Origin: Pseudomonas citronellolis
GTDB taxonomy: Bacteria > Pseudomonadota > Gammaproteobacteria > Pseudomonadales > Pseudomonadaceae
Direction: 5' to 3'
Assembly: GCF_900112375.1 (NCBI RefSeq)
Contig: NZ_FOLS01000006.1
Span: 124,001-188,000, forward strand
DNA length: 64,000 bases
The notes under the pieces were generated by a model that had not been told where the DNA came from, did not search any database, and saw nothing but the letters and a program-made list of their open reading frames with translations. The position numbers were made by a program, and so were the translations under genes. Below are positions 29,314-36,516 of the stretch, piece by piece (the stretch's first letter is position 1; each line of letters begins with the position of its first letter).

Positions 29314-30357
29314 TCAGTCCTCGGGCCCGCGCGGCGCGGGGTTGCGGGTGATGAACATGGCATCGCCGTAGCTGAAGAAACGGTACTCGTGCTCCACCGC
29401 CGCGGCATAGGCGGCCATGGTCTGCGGATAGCCGGCGAAGGCCGAGACCAGCATCAGCAGGGTCGATTCGGGCAGGTGGAAGTTGGTCACCAGGGCATCG
29501 ACCACATGGAACGGCCGGCCCGGGTAGAGAAAGATGTCGGTGTCGCCGCTGAACGGCTTGAGCTGACCGTCGCGGGCCGCGCTCTCCAGCGAACGCACGC
29601 TGGTGGTGCCGACGGCGATCACCCGGCCGCCACGGGCGCGGCAGGCGGCCACGGCGTCGACCACGTCCTGGCCGACCTCCAGCCACTCGCTGTGCATGTG
29701 GTGGTCTTCGATCTTCTCCACGCGCACCGGCTGGAAGGTGCCGGCGCCGACGTGCAGGGTGACGAAGGCGGTGTCCACGCCCTTCTCGCGGATGGCCTGC
29801 AGCAGGCCCTCGTCGAAGTGCAGCCCGGCAGTGGGCGCGGCCACAGCGCCGGCGCGCTCGGCGTAGACGGTCTGGTAGCGCTCGCGGTCGGCGGCCTCGT
29901 CGGGCCTGTCTATATAGGGCGGCAGCGGCATGTGCCCGACGCGCTCCAGCAGCGGCAGCACGTCTTCGGCGAAGCCCAGTTCGAACAGCGCGTCGTGGCG
30001 CTGCAGCATCTGCGCCTCGGCGCCACCGTCGATGAGGATCTTCGAACCCGGCTTGGGCGACTTGCTCGAACGCACGTGGGCCAGCACGCGGCGGCTGTCC
30101 AGCACGCGCTCGACGAGGATTTCCAGCTTGCCGCCGGATTCCTTCTGGCCGAACAGCCGCGCCGGGATCACCCGGGTGTTGTTGAACACCATCAGGTCGC
30201 CCGGCCGCAGGTATTCCAGCAGGTCGGCGAAGTGACGGTGGCTGAGGGCGCCGCTCGGCCCGTCCAGCACCAGCAGGCGGCTGGCGCGACGTTCGGCGAG
30301 CGGATGGCGGGCGATCAGGGCCTCGGGCAGATCGAAATGGAAGTCGGCGACGCGCAT
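29314..30357 (-). CDS. queA: S-adenosylmethionine:tRNA ribosyltransferase-isomerase QueA
   Basis: Converts preQ1-tRNA to epoxyqueuosine-tRNA using the ribosyl group of SAM. The 347-residue sequence has the family segments [38 protein letters not shown] and [14 protein letters not shown]. It is the first gene of the queA-tgt-yajC-secDF run and diverges from tRNA-Leu. Confidence 0.98.
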   Translation of the reverse strand: MRVADFHFDLPEALIARHPLAERRASRLLVLDGPSGALSHRHFADLLEYLRPGDLMVFNNTRVIPARLFGQKESGGKLEILVERVLDSRRVLAHVRSSKSPKPGSKILIDGGAEAQMLQRHDALFELGFAEDVLPLLERVGHMPLPPYIDRPDEAADRERYQTVYAERAGAVAAPTAGLHFDEGLLQAIREKGVDTAFVTLHVGAGTFQPVRVEKIEDHHMHSEWLEVGQDVVDAVAACRARGGRVIAVGTTSVRSLESAARDGQLKPFSGDTDIFLYPGRPFHVVDALVTNFHLPESTLLMLVSAFAGYPQTMAAYAAAVEHEYRFFSYGDAMFITRNPAPRGPED

Positions 30358-30420
30358 GGGGTATATCTCGAAGGGCCGGATATATTACTGGAATTGCGAT
30401 GGCATCGCCACGCGGGTGGA

Positions 30421-30449
30421 TTGACCGGTACCGAGGGCCTCCCTATACT
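30421..30449 (+). promoter_or_regulatory. Promoter of tRNA-Leu
   Basis: TTGACC (30421-30426), a 17-base spacer and TATACT (30444-30449) form a near-consensus sigma-70 promoter 12 bases before the tRNA. CCGCGCC just after the -10 box resembles the GC-rich discriminator of stringently controlled stable RNA genes. Confidence 0.85.
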
Positions 30450-30460
30450 GCCGCGCCATT

Positions 30461-30546
30461 GCCTCGGTGGCGGAATGGTAGACGCGGCGGATTCAAAATC
30501 CGTTTCTGGCGACAGAGTGAGAGTTCGAGTCTCTCCCGGGGCACCA
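30461..30546 (+). tRNA. tRNA-Leu (anticodon CAA)
   Basis: An 86-base class II tRNA with encoded CCA. GCCTCGG pairs with CCGGGGC in the acceptor stem, the anticodon arm GGATTCAAAATCC gives CAA, a long variable arm follows, and the T-arm contains GTTCGAGTC. The 3' part serves as the insertion site of the following element and is left intact. Confidence 0.96.
30524..30539 (+). other. Left attachment core (attL side, in tRNA-Leu)
   Basis: TTCGAGTCTCTCCCGG within the T-arm and acceptor stem of tRNA-Leu recurs exactly at 46922-46937. Tyrosine integrases commonly use such tRNA 3' ends. Confidence 0.8.
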
Positions 30547-30591
30547 CGACATAGTCCCAAGCTTTCCTCAGAAAGCCCAAGACACCAGGAA

Positions 30592-30616
30592 AACCGGCCC
30601 TTGAGCCGGTTTTTTT
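30592..30616 (+). terminator. Terminator after tRNA-Leu (element-side copy)
   Basis: AACCGGC, loop CCTTGA and GCCGGTT followed by TTTTTT. A near-identical structure with the same ACACCAG lead-in is at 46963-46986 beyond the right attachment core, so the element end rebuilds the terminator that its insertion separated from the tRNA. Confidence 0.88.
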
Positions 30617-30659
30617 GTGCCCAGCGTTCCCATGCATTCCCTTGTAAGCCCAACTTTTT

Positions 30660-30708
30660 GTGAGTAGATTCGTGAGTAGAGCCAGTTCGGTCCTGATTTT
30701 CTACTCAC
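30660..30708. repeat. Left integrase arm-type sites (three GTGAGTAGA copies)
   Basis: GTGAGTAGA occurs at 30660-30668 and 30672-30680 in tandem (12-base period) and inverted at 30700-30708, between the attachment core and the integrase gene. The tandem pair recurs at the right end (46849-46869). The inverted copy overlaps the likely integrase promoter region, so integrase may repress itself. Confidence 0.7.
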
Positions 30709-30754
30709 ACCAGGCCACTTGATCTGCGCCTGGCGTGGCTTCAAGGGGAATGCC

Positions 30755-31960
30755 GTGCCTCTCACAGATTCCGCAGTCCGCGCCGCCAAGCCCAAGGAGA
30801 AGCTCTACCGCCTCTCTGACTCCCTCGGCCTTTGCCTCGAAATCACCACCACCGGCAGCAAGCTCTGGCGCTTCCGCTATCGCCACGCCGGAAAGCCCAA
30901 GATGATCAGCCTTGGCGCCTACCCTGCCGTCACGCTCGCGAAGGCCCGGGAGTTGCGCGATCGTGCTCGTGCCCATGTGTCATCCGGCATCGATCCTTCC
31001 GAACACAAGCAAGCGGAAAAGAAGGCCCGGGAAGCCGAGGTGTATACCTTCAAGATGCTGGCGAACGAGTGGTACACATATCGAGCCCCTCGCTGGGCAG
31101 AAGCGAGCGCGTACAAAGCGCGCCTCTACCTCGACAACGACATCATCCCCAACATCGGCATGCGCCCTGTCGTTGAAGTCACTCGCCCCGAGTTGGTGGA
31201 ACTGCTACGCAGCATCGAGAACCGCGGAGCTCACAATGTCGCCCGCAAGGTTCGGCAATGGCTCGGCCAGATTTTCCGCTTCGGCCTGGCCAAGGGATCA
31301 GTCAACTCCAATCCGGCAACAGATTTGGATGTGGTGGCCGCTCACGCACCCGATACTCGCCACCACCCGCACGTCTCGATCGCTGAGCTTCCCGAATTGC
31401 TCCGCAAGGTCGACGCAGCCAGAACCAACGTACTCACTCGCAGCGCCATTCACTTGCTGGTACTCACAGGTGTTCGCCCAGGTGAACTACGCGCCGCACC
31501 TTGGAGCGAATTCGACCTCGATGCGGCAACCTGGTCGATCCCCAAGGAGCGGATGAAGGCGCGCCGACCTCACCTGGTTCCGCTACCCACTCAGGCTGTG
31601 GATATCCTGCGCCAGCTCCATCAGATCACTGGCCACCATGATCTAGTGTTCTCCGGACGCAATAGCAGCTCGCGCCCCATGAGCGAGAACACCATCAACA
31701 AGGCGCTTTCAGAGGCTGGCTACAAGGGCCGGCAGACCGGACATGGATTCCGCCATCTACTGAGCACCGAGCTGAACAGCCGCGGCTACAACCGCGACTG
31801 GATAGAACGTCAGTTGGCCCATGGTGATGCCGACGAGATGCGCGACACCTACAACCATGCCCACTACCTCGATCAGCGCCGGCAGATGATGCAAGCCTGG
31901 GCTGACGAAATCGCCGCGCTGTGCGCTGGTGCAAACGTCATGAGCATTAGGCGAGCATGA
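30755..31960 (+). CDS. P4-type tyrosine integrase
   Basis: A 401-residue site-specific recombinase that inserts and excises the element at tRNA-Leu. It has an N-terminal DUF4102 arm-binding domain (PLTDSAVRAAKPKEKLYRLSDSLGLCLEI), a SAM-like core-binding domain (about 100-190) and a catalytic domain with Arg in LTGVRPGELRAA, HGFRHLLST, the LAHGDADEMR block and the nucleophile Tyr in YNHAHYLDQRRQMMQAWAD. I choose GTG at 30755, since AAGGGGA precedes it and P4-type integrases start at PLTD; an upstream TTG at 30719 would add 12 residues. The stop overlaps the next gene by 4 bases. Confidence 0.94.
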   Translation: MPLTDSAVRAAKPKEKLYRLSDSLGLCLEITTTGSKLWRFRYRHAGKPKMISLGAYPAVTLAKARELRDRARAHVSSGIDPSEHKQAEKKAREAEVYTFKMLANEWYTYRAPRWAEASAYKARLYLDNDIIPNIGMRPVVEVTRPELVELLRSIENRGAHNVARKVRQWLGQIFRFGLAKGSVNSNPATDLDVVAAHAPDTRHHPHVSIAELPELLRKVDAARTNVLTRSAIHLLVLTGVRPGELRAAPWSEFDLDAATWSIPKERMKARRPHLVPLPTQAVDILRQLHQITGHHDLVFSGRNSSSRPMSENTINKALSEAGYKGRQTGHGFRHLLSTELNSRGYNRDWIERQLAHGDADEMRDTYNHAHYLDQRRQMMQAWADEIAALCAGANVMSIRRA

Positions 31961-32376
31961 ACAAAACAGAATGGACAGCACTTCTCGCTCGTGCCGAAAA
32001 GTTGGACGAGCCGCTTACCGATGAAGAATTTTCATTGTGGAAGCGTGGAATGTTGGACGGAAACGCGCGCATGTGGAACGTCGATTACGTGCATGCTGTC
32101 CAGCGAGCGATTGAGGGGCATGATCGAGAGCAACTAGATGCGATGCTGGGAGCAGAAATACCTATCCCAGCATTCTTGCTACCGTTCTTGATTCCCATAT
32201 CTCAGGGGCGTCGCCCCGCGCAATTCACTGCGCTGGAAGACAAAATTAACCGTGAAATGTTCGACCGCTCCGTACGGTTTATGGAAATGTCTGCAGCAGA
32301 AGCAAAGCGCTGGATCGCTGAAGTGCGTGGAGCCCATGTAAAAACAATAGAGCGCTCACTTAAAAGAACCGAGTAG
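31957..32376 (+). CDS. Hypothetical protein, coupled to integrase
   Basis: A 139-residue soluble protein, starting on an ATGA overlap with the integrase stop. It looks mostly helical with a hydrophobic stretch in the middle (IPIPAFLLPFLIPISQ, about 68-83) followed by LEDKINREMFDRSVRFMEMSAAEAKRWIAEVRGA. I do not recognise the family. The coupling suggests that it acts with the integrase or is made only when integrase is made. It is A/T-richer than its neighbours. Confidence 0.7.
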   Translation: MNKTEWTALLARAEKLDEPLTDEEFSLWKRGMLDGNARMWNVDYVHAVQRAIEGHDREQLDAMLGAEIPIPAFLLPFLIPISQGRRPAQFTALEDKINREMFDRSVRFMEMSAAEAKRWIAEVRGAHVKTIERSLKRTE

Positions 32377-32377
32377 A

Positions 32378-32407
32378 GAGACTAAACCCCCCCGGCTTTT
32401 TAGTCTC
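32378..32407. other. Stem-loop between the integrase unit and alpA
   Basis: GAGACTAAA pairs with TTTAGTCTC around a C-rich loop (about 12 bases). It has no T-run of its own but could end or slow transcription of the int unit. Confidence 0.45.
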
Positions 32408-32465
32408 AAGATGTGCCACGAAAATCTGACCGTCGCTCCCAACCAGCCCCAAGGAGGCTAGTGCG

Positions 32466-32675
32466 ATGGCAGACAAAGCAAACCAGCCCCAACGCTTCAT
32501 CCGCATCAAAGAGGTGCTGTCTATTACCTCGCTCAGCAAGTCAGATCTGTACCGCCGGATCGCGGACGGCACCTTCCCCACTCAAGTAAAACTCGGCCCC
32601 ATGACCACGGCTTGGCAGGAAAGCGAAGTGCGCGCCTGGATGGACGCGCGTATCGCCGAGAGGAGTGCCGCCTAA
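32466..32675 (+). CDS. alpA: AlpA-family transcription regulator
   Basis: A 69-residue DNA-binding protein with an excisionase-like winged HTH: RFIRIKEVLSITSLSKSDLYRRIADGTFPTQVKLGPMTTAWQESEVRAWMD. AlpA-type proteins of satellites and islands activate integrase/excision or structural operons. An AGGAGG site precedes the ATG. The stop overlaps the next start as TAATG. Short length is normal for the family. Confidence 0.93.
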   Translation: MADKANQPQRFIRIKEVLSITSLSKSDLYRRIADGTFPTQVKLGPMTTAWQESEVRAWMDARIAERSAA

Positions 32676-33118
32676 TGCTTGCACTCATCTCACCTCAGAG
32701 CTACATTGGGACCGTCACGGTAAATCCCGTGACCGACCTTGGCCGGTCGAACATCGTTAGGCGCACAGGCGCCCTCCATACCGTTGCAGGCGCTTTTTTT
32801 GCGTCCGCACATTCGTGTTATGGCGGCTGTGCGCGGGACACCTTCGGGTGTGCCGGGTGCCTAACGTCCCGGTCGGCCAACCCGCGTACAGCTGCCACCC
32901 TCCAATCGCTTGGCCGCGATCGGTGGCAGCTCCTCAACGTTAGGAGCTACACCATGCACACTCGCAATCCGTCTACTCATGCTGCCGCCTGGAAGGCCCG
33001 CGCCTTCTCTGCCCTTCGCAGCAACTCCTCCCTCTCCGTCCGTCTGGCTCGCTACAACGCCGCCATGGCCCGCGCTCGCGCTCTTGAAGCGCAGGAGGTG
33101 GCAAATGAGCACCATTGA
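32675..33118 (+). CDS. Possible Ash/Icd-like protein overlapping the RNA immunity region
   Basis: An open frame of 147 codons starts on the alpA stop (TAATG) and runs through the whole structured leader into the small gene at 32954, in the same frame. Proteins annotated as ash or Icd-like in P4- and P1-type elements are read across the antisense-RNA region in just this way. The middle part (SYIGTVTVNPVTDLGRSNIV) is dictated by RNA hairpins, so the protein may be partly or wholly fictional. I give it low weight against the RNA reading. Confidence 0.35.
   Translation: MLALISPQSYIGTVTVNPVTDLGRSNIVRRTGALHTVAGAFFASAHSCYGGCARDTFGCAGCLTSRSANPRTAATLQSLGRDRWQLLNVRSYTMHTRNPSTHAAAWKARAFSALRSNSSLSVRLARYNAAMARARALEAQEVANEHH
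32711..32953 (+). ncRNA. P4-like antisense-RNA immunity region (seqA-seqB-seqC layout)
   Basis: Three blocks share complementarity. Block A: TTGGCCG (32739-32745) and CGTTAGGC (32755-32762). Block B: GCCTAACG (32859-32866) and CGGCCAA (32874-32880), exactly complementary to A in antiparallel order. Block C: TTGGCCG (32910-32916) and CGTTAGG (32938-32944), again complementary to B. Hairpins present TTGGCC in the loop twice: CGACC/GGTCG at 32734-32749 and ATCGC/GCGAT at 32905-32920, the latter inside a GCTGCCACC/GGTGGCAGC stem (32891-32930). In phage P4, CI RNA carrying seqB pairs with seqA and seqC and ends transcription of the replication operon; P1 C4 RNA works similarly. That this locus does so is inferred from layout. 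Confidence 0.65.
32768..32800 (+). terminator. Terminator-like hairpin inside the immunity leader
   Basis: GGCGCC (32768-32773) can pair with GGCGCT (32789-32794), followed directly by seven T. It sits just after block A and would truncate leader transcripts. Confidence 0.6.
32928..32954 (+). promoter_or_regulatory. Ribosome-site-sequestering hairpin
   Basis: AGCTCCT (32928-32934), loop CAACGTT and AGGAGCT (32942-32948) form a perfect stem that hides the AGGAG of the ATG at 32954. The 5' arm shares three bases with the preceding GGTGGCAGC stem, so the two hairpins compete. The loop and 3' arm carry the block C copy CGTTAGG. Confidence 0.6.
32954..33118 (+). CDS. Small basic protein under leader control
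   Basis: A 54-residue basic protein (MHTRNPSTHAAAWKARAFSA...) with alternating Ala, Arg and Ser, likely helical. Its AGGAG site is inside a perfect hairpin of the immunity leader, so translation is probably regulated. It overlaps the next gene by 14 bases. No family recognised; small arginine-rich proteins in this position in satellites are often killer or regulatory proteins, but I have no direct evidence for that here. Confidence 0.55.
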   Translation: MHTRNPSTHAAAWKARAFSALRSNSSLSVRLARYNAAMARARALEAQEVANEHH

Positions 33119-33383
33119 AAGCATCGCCGACGATGGCATCGAGCACGCCCGTTATTGCAGGGAACAAGCCAGTTGGCTGCACGCCATTTCGGTGAGCATC
33201 AGTGAGGCGCTTTCTGATGGAAAGGCCGCGCTGGAAACTCGAGTGGAGCGCGCCAAGACCTTGGCCGGGCTTGCCAACTACCTGACCTATGACCTGATGA
33301 CCTATTCCGATCAGCGCGCCGCTGACATGGACAGGGAGCTTGCCGCAGCAGCTCAACCGGTAGAGAAGGGGGATATGGAATGA
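33105..33383 (+). CDS. Hypothetical small helical protein
   Basis: A 92-residue protein that starts at the ATG at 33105 behind AGGAGG. The sequence is helical and slightly acidic (IEHARYCREQASWLHAISVSISEALSDGKAALETRVERAKTLAGLANYL). No family recognised; short proteins with this pattern are common in front of phage primase genes. The stop overlaps the next start as ATGA. Confidence 0.75.
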   Translation: MSTIESIADDGIEHARYCREQASWLHAISVSISEALSDGKAALETRVERAKTLAGLANYLTYDLMTYSDQRAADMDRELAAAAQPVEKGDME

Positions 33384-33757
33384 ACGCCTCTATCACCAAG
33401 CTTCCCCGCTGCAAGACTCTGCGCAAGTTCGATGAGCTGAGCTTTGTCGACACCTACGAGGACGGTCATTGCAGGCGCTTCGATTTTTGGAGCCCCGCAC
33501 GTGTTGAGCCAAAAATCGATCAATGGAACATCGATTTCGCGCATGGCCTTACTCTGGTTCGTGAACTGCAAATGCTGCAGAAGGGCAGCGAGCGTAACGC
33601 CTTTCTTACCCTCAGGAACGTCTTCAGCTCTCCAAACTGGAGGGTTTGCGGACATGGGGTTGAGGACGGCTTTGCTACTGGTATCGCGGCATTGGCGATT
33701 ATTGGGATGCGCGCACTCCAGGCTGGCGCAACTCCTTTCGATCCCGACCTGGAGTAA
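33380..33757 (+). CDS. Hypothetical protein upstream of primase
   Basis: A 125-residue protein starting on ATGA. It contains the segment SFVDTYEDGHCRRFDFWSPARVEP, a middle stretch with NVFSSPNWRVCGHGVEDGFATGIAALAIIGM, and ends in FDPDLE. I do not recognise the family. It lies 5 bases before the primase gene, in one operon with it. Confidence 0.75.
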   Translation: MNASITKLPRCKTLRKFDELSFVDTYEDGHCRRFDFWSPARVEPKIDQWNIDFAHGLTLVRELQMLQKGSERNAFLTLRNVFSSPNWRVCGHGVEDGFATGIAALAIIGMRALQAGATPFDPDLE

Positions 33758-33762
33758 CTGAC

Positions 33763-34686
33763 ATGACTACGCAAAACGGCGCCTATGCGCCGACGGGATC
33801 GGCTTGCCCGGAGAAAGCGGAAATCCTCTTCCGCGAGGCTCTGCAGGGCGCTTATGGCGCGCTCGACTGGCTCCCGCTGGCTGACAGCGCGATCCACCGT
33901 TTCCATGTGCCCGGCGACCGCCAAGGATCCCGCAATGGCTGGTATGTACTGTTCGCTGACGGCATAGCCGCTGGCGCGTTCGGCAGCTGGAAGGCCGGCG
34001 ATGTTCACCACTGGAGCAGCCGCGGCGAGGTCACTGCCCTTGATGTCGAGCAGATGCGCCAGCGTATCGACCAGGCCCGGCGCCAGCGTGAAGCCGATCA
34101 GCACCAGCGCCAGCAGCAGGCAGCCGAATACGCCAGCTGGCGCTGGGACAACGCCCGCCGCACCGATCCTGCCCACCCCTACCTGCAGGCCAAGCAGGTT
34201 CGCTCCTACGGCCTGCGCCAGCACCGGGAGGAGCTTCTGGTACCGCTCTATCTGGACGGCGTGCTGGTAAACCTGCAGCGCATCGGTGCCGACGGAGGCA
34301 AGCGCTTCCTGCGCGGTGGCCGCATCACCGGCTGTTACTCCCCTCTGGGCAGCATCACCCCGGGGCGCCGGCTGTACGTATGCGAGGGCTGGGCGACCGG
34401 CGCCAGCATCCACGAGAGCAGCGGCAGCCCCGTCGCCTGCGCGATGAATGCCGGCAACCTCAAACCGGTGGCCACGGCTCTTCGAGCGAAATACGGCGAC
34501 CTGGTGGAGCTGGTCATTGCTGGCGACGACGACCGCCAGACCCCGGGCAACCCCGGGCGCACCTCGGCAACAGCCGCCGCCCTCGCTGCTGGCGCCTTGG
34601 TCACGTTCCCCAATTGGCCTGCTGATGCGCCGATCCATTTGACCGACTTCAACGACCTGGCCAATTGGAGCGCTGCCCATGAATAA
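33763..34686 (+). CDS. Toprim-domain primase-like protein
   Basis: A 307-residue replication protein. The N-terminal half resembles the zinc-less DUF7146/primase N-terminal domain (GSRNGWYVLFADGIAAGAFGSWKAGDVHHW), residues about 95-130 are a charged coiled region, and the C-terminal half is a Toprim fold with Glu in YVCEGWATGASI (near 208) and Asp residues in VIAGDDDRQTPGNPGR (near 252). Such proteins prime element replication with the adjacent ATPase. It overlaps the next gene by 8 bases. Confidence 0.87.
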   Translation: MTTQNGAYAPTGSACPEKAEILFREALQGAYGALDWLPLADSAIHRFHVPGDRQGSRNGWYVLFADGIAAGAFGSWKAGDVHHWSSRGEVTALDVEQMRQRIDQARRQREADQHQRQQQAAEYASWRWDNARRTDPAHPYLQAKQVRSYGLRQHREELLVPLYLDGVLVNLQRIGADGGKRFLRGGRITGCYSPLGSITPGRRLYVCEGWATGASIHESSGSPVACAMNAGNLKPVATALRAKYGDLVELVIAGDDDRQTPGNPGRTSATAAALAAGALVTFPNWPADAPIHLTDFNDLANWSAAHE

Positions 34687-36217
34687 AGTCCTGACGCTCA
34701 AAGCTGAAAGCCCTATCCAGGACGCTATCCACAGCCTCGAGAACGATGCCGGGGCGCTGTATGCCCCGCTGATCCTGGAGCAGCTCCGACAGATGCGCGG
34801 TAAAGATCCTGCTGCGTTTGCTCGACTGCGTATCCAGGTCAAAGAAACCAAGATGTTGAGCATGCCGGAGTTCGATCGCCTGACCGCTCCCGGGGAGGCG
34901 GAGAGTGAGGCAGCCAATTCCGACATCTTCGCTGAGGTTGAGCCATGGCATGAGCCCGTGGATGGGGCCGACCTGCTGGACGACATCACCCACGCCCTCG
35001 CCCGCCACGTAATTGCCGACAAGGAGACTCTGCGCGCAGCCGCACTGTGGGCGACCTTCACCTGGTTCGTCGACGTGGTCCAGGTGGCTCCCATCGCCAA
35101 CATCACAGCCCCGGAGAAACGCTGTGGAAAGTCCATTCTGCTCACCGCTCTAGGCAAGCTGGCAAACCGTCCCCTTCAGGTATCCAACATCGCCCCCGCC
35201 GCCCTCTTCCGCTCCATCGAACTATGGTCGCCAACCCTACTGATCGATGAGGTGGACGCGTTCCTGACCGCCCACGATGACGCCCGCGGAATTCTCAATG
35301 CCGGCTTCACTCGAGACAGCGCAATCGTCATCCGCTGCGTGGGCGACGACCACATGCCGACCCCGTTCAACGTCTGGGGCGCCAAGGCCCTTTGCGGCAT
35401 CGGCAAGATCGCGGACACCCTGGCAGACCGTAGCGTGCCCTTGCGCCTGCGCCGTCGCACTCCGGGCGAAAACGTGGAGAGCCTGCGCCACTCCGACCCT
35501 GCGCTTTGGGAGCGGCTGCGCTCGAGGCTTGCCCGCTTTGCTCTCGATGTTGCTGCGTCAATCGCCAAGGCCAGGCCAACCCCCATCACCGGACTGAACG
35601 ACCGCGCCAACGATGCCTGGGAACCGCTGCTGGCCATCGCCGACCTGGTGGGCGAGCACTGGCCCAAGTCGGCCCGTAATGCCGCTATCACGCTCCACGG
35701 CTTGGAAGGTGAGGCGCCCAGCGTTGGTGCCGAACTGCTGGCCGACGTGAAAGCCGTGTTCGACGACAAGCGCGCCAGCAAGATCTTCAGCGTCGATCTG
35801 CTCGAGGCCTTGGTCGCCGACGAGGAAGCACCGTGGGCAACCTGGAACCGCGGCAAGCCCATGTCGCCACGCCAGCTCTCGGCCAAGCTGGCCGACTTCG
35901 GCATCAAATCCGGGACAGTTCGCCAGGGCTTCGACACCAAGAAAGGGTATTCCCTGGATCAGTTCCGTGACTCCTTCGACCGATACCTTTCCAACGTCGC
36001 ACCCTCTACAAGCGTCACACCGTCACAAACCAGTAACGGCGCGGTATCCAGCGATTTTAAAAGCGTCACAAGCACCCTGTGTGTGACGGATAAAAAAGCC
36101 TCGAAAGCCACGACTGACGCGGGTTGTGACGGTGTGACGGATAAAACACCTATTCGGCCAAGGGAAGAAGGAGAAGCACTTCCGCAGTGGGATGATGCCG
36201 ACAAGGAGGAATTCTGA
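34679..36217 (+). CDS. DUF3631 helicase-like ATPase
   Basis: A 512-residue ATPase probably working as the replicative helicase of the element. A Walker A-like APEKRCGKSILLTAL is near residue 140 and Walker B LLIDEVDAFL near 183, followed by an Arg-rich sensor segment (DRSVPLRLRRR). DUF3631 covers roughly 310-440. The last 80 residues are low-complexity (SVTPSQTSNG, VTDKKA, GVTDKTP), because this DNA carries the six-copy iteron array. It overlaps the primase gene by 8 bases and abuts the next gene at its stop. Confidence 0.87.
   Translation: MNKVLTLKAESPIQDAIHSLENDAGALYAPLILEQLRQMRGKDPAAFARLRIQVKETKMLSMPEFDRLTAPGEAESEAANSDIFAEVEPWHEPVDGADLLDDITHALARHVIADKETLRAAALWATFTWFVDVVQVAPIANITAPEKRCGKSILLTALGKLANRPLQVSNIAPAALFRSIELWSPTLLIDEVDAFLTAHDDARGILNAGFTRDSAIVIRCVGDDHMPTPFNVWGAKALCGIGKIADTLADRSVPLRLRRRTPGENVESLRHSDPALWERLRSRLARFALDVAASIAKARPTPITGLNDRANDAWEPLLAIADLVGEHWPKSARNAAITLHGLEGEAPSVGAELLADVKAVFDDKRASKIFSVDLLEALVADEEAPWATWNRGKPMSPRQLSAKLADFGIKSGTVRQGFDTKKGYSLDQFRDSFDRYLSNVAPSTSVTPSQTSNGAVSSDFKSVTSTLCVTDKKASKATTDAGCDGVTDKTPIRPREEGEALPQWDDADKEEF
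36013..36139. repeat. Symmetric iteron array, candidate replication origin
   Basis: Six copies of the 7-mer TGTGACG lie inside the ATPase gene. Three are on the minus strand (36013-36019, 36021-36027, 36064-36070) and three on the plus strand (36082-36088, 36125-36131, 36133-36139). Every pair is centred on base 36076. TTTTAAAA (36055-36062) and ATAAAAAA (36090-36097) flank the inner pair and could be melting regions. Confidence 0.65.
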
Positions 36218-36516
36218 TGGGCGCCGCTATCGACTTCCTCCATGACCATGGGCTCAGCGCCAAGGTGAATGGTAAGCGTCTGGTCGTTTCACCGGCCTCA
36301 AAGCTCACCCCTGACGTTCGCCAGTACATCAAGGTGCACCGCTTGGAGTTGTTGGCGGAGCTGGCAGCCAACGATGGACAGGAGCGCCGCAGCCATTGGC
36401 AAATCACTCTTGGCGGGAAACCTCTCTGCATCATGATCGGGGAACCGATGACGGAGACAGAGGCTCTTGAGGCAGCAACCTGGCGCTGGCCCGGAGCGGA
36501 GGTTCGTCATGGCTGA
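36217..36516 (+). CDS. TubC N-terminal docking domain-like small protein
   Basis: A 99-residue protein. The first 50 residues (AIDFLHDHGLSAKVNGKRLVVSPASKLTPDVRQYIKVHRLELLAELA) match the pattern of TubC-type docking domains, known from NRPS/PKS megasynthases and also annotated on small phage and island proteins near primases. The second half (WQITLGGKPLCIMIGEPMTETEALEAATWRWPGAEV) is a short beta-alpha unit. Likely a protein-protein adaptor for replication; this is inference. It overlaps the next gene by 8 bases. Confidence 0.75.
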   Translation: MGAAIDFLHDHGLSAKVNGKRLVVSPASKLTPDVRQYIKVHRLELLAELAANDGQERRSHWQITLGGKPLCIMIGEPMTETEALEAATWRWPGAEVRHG

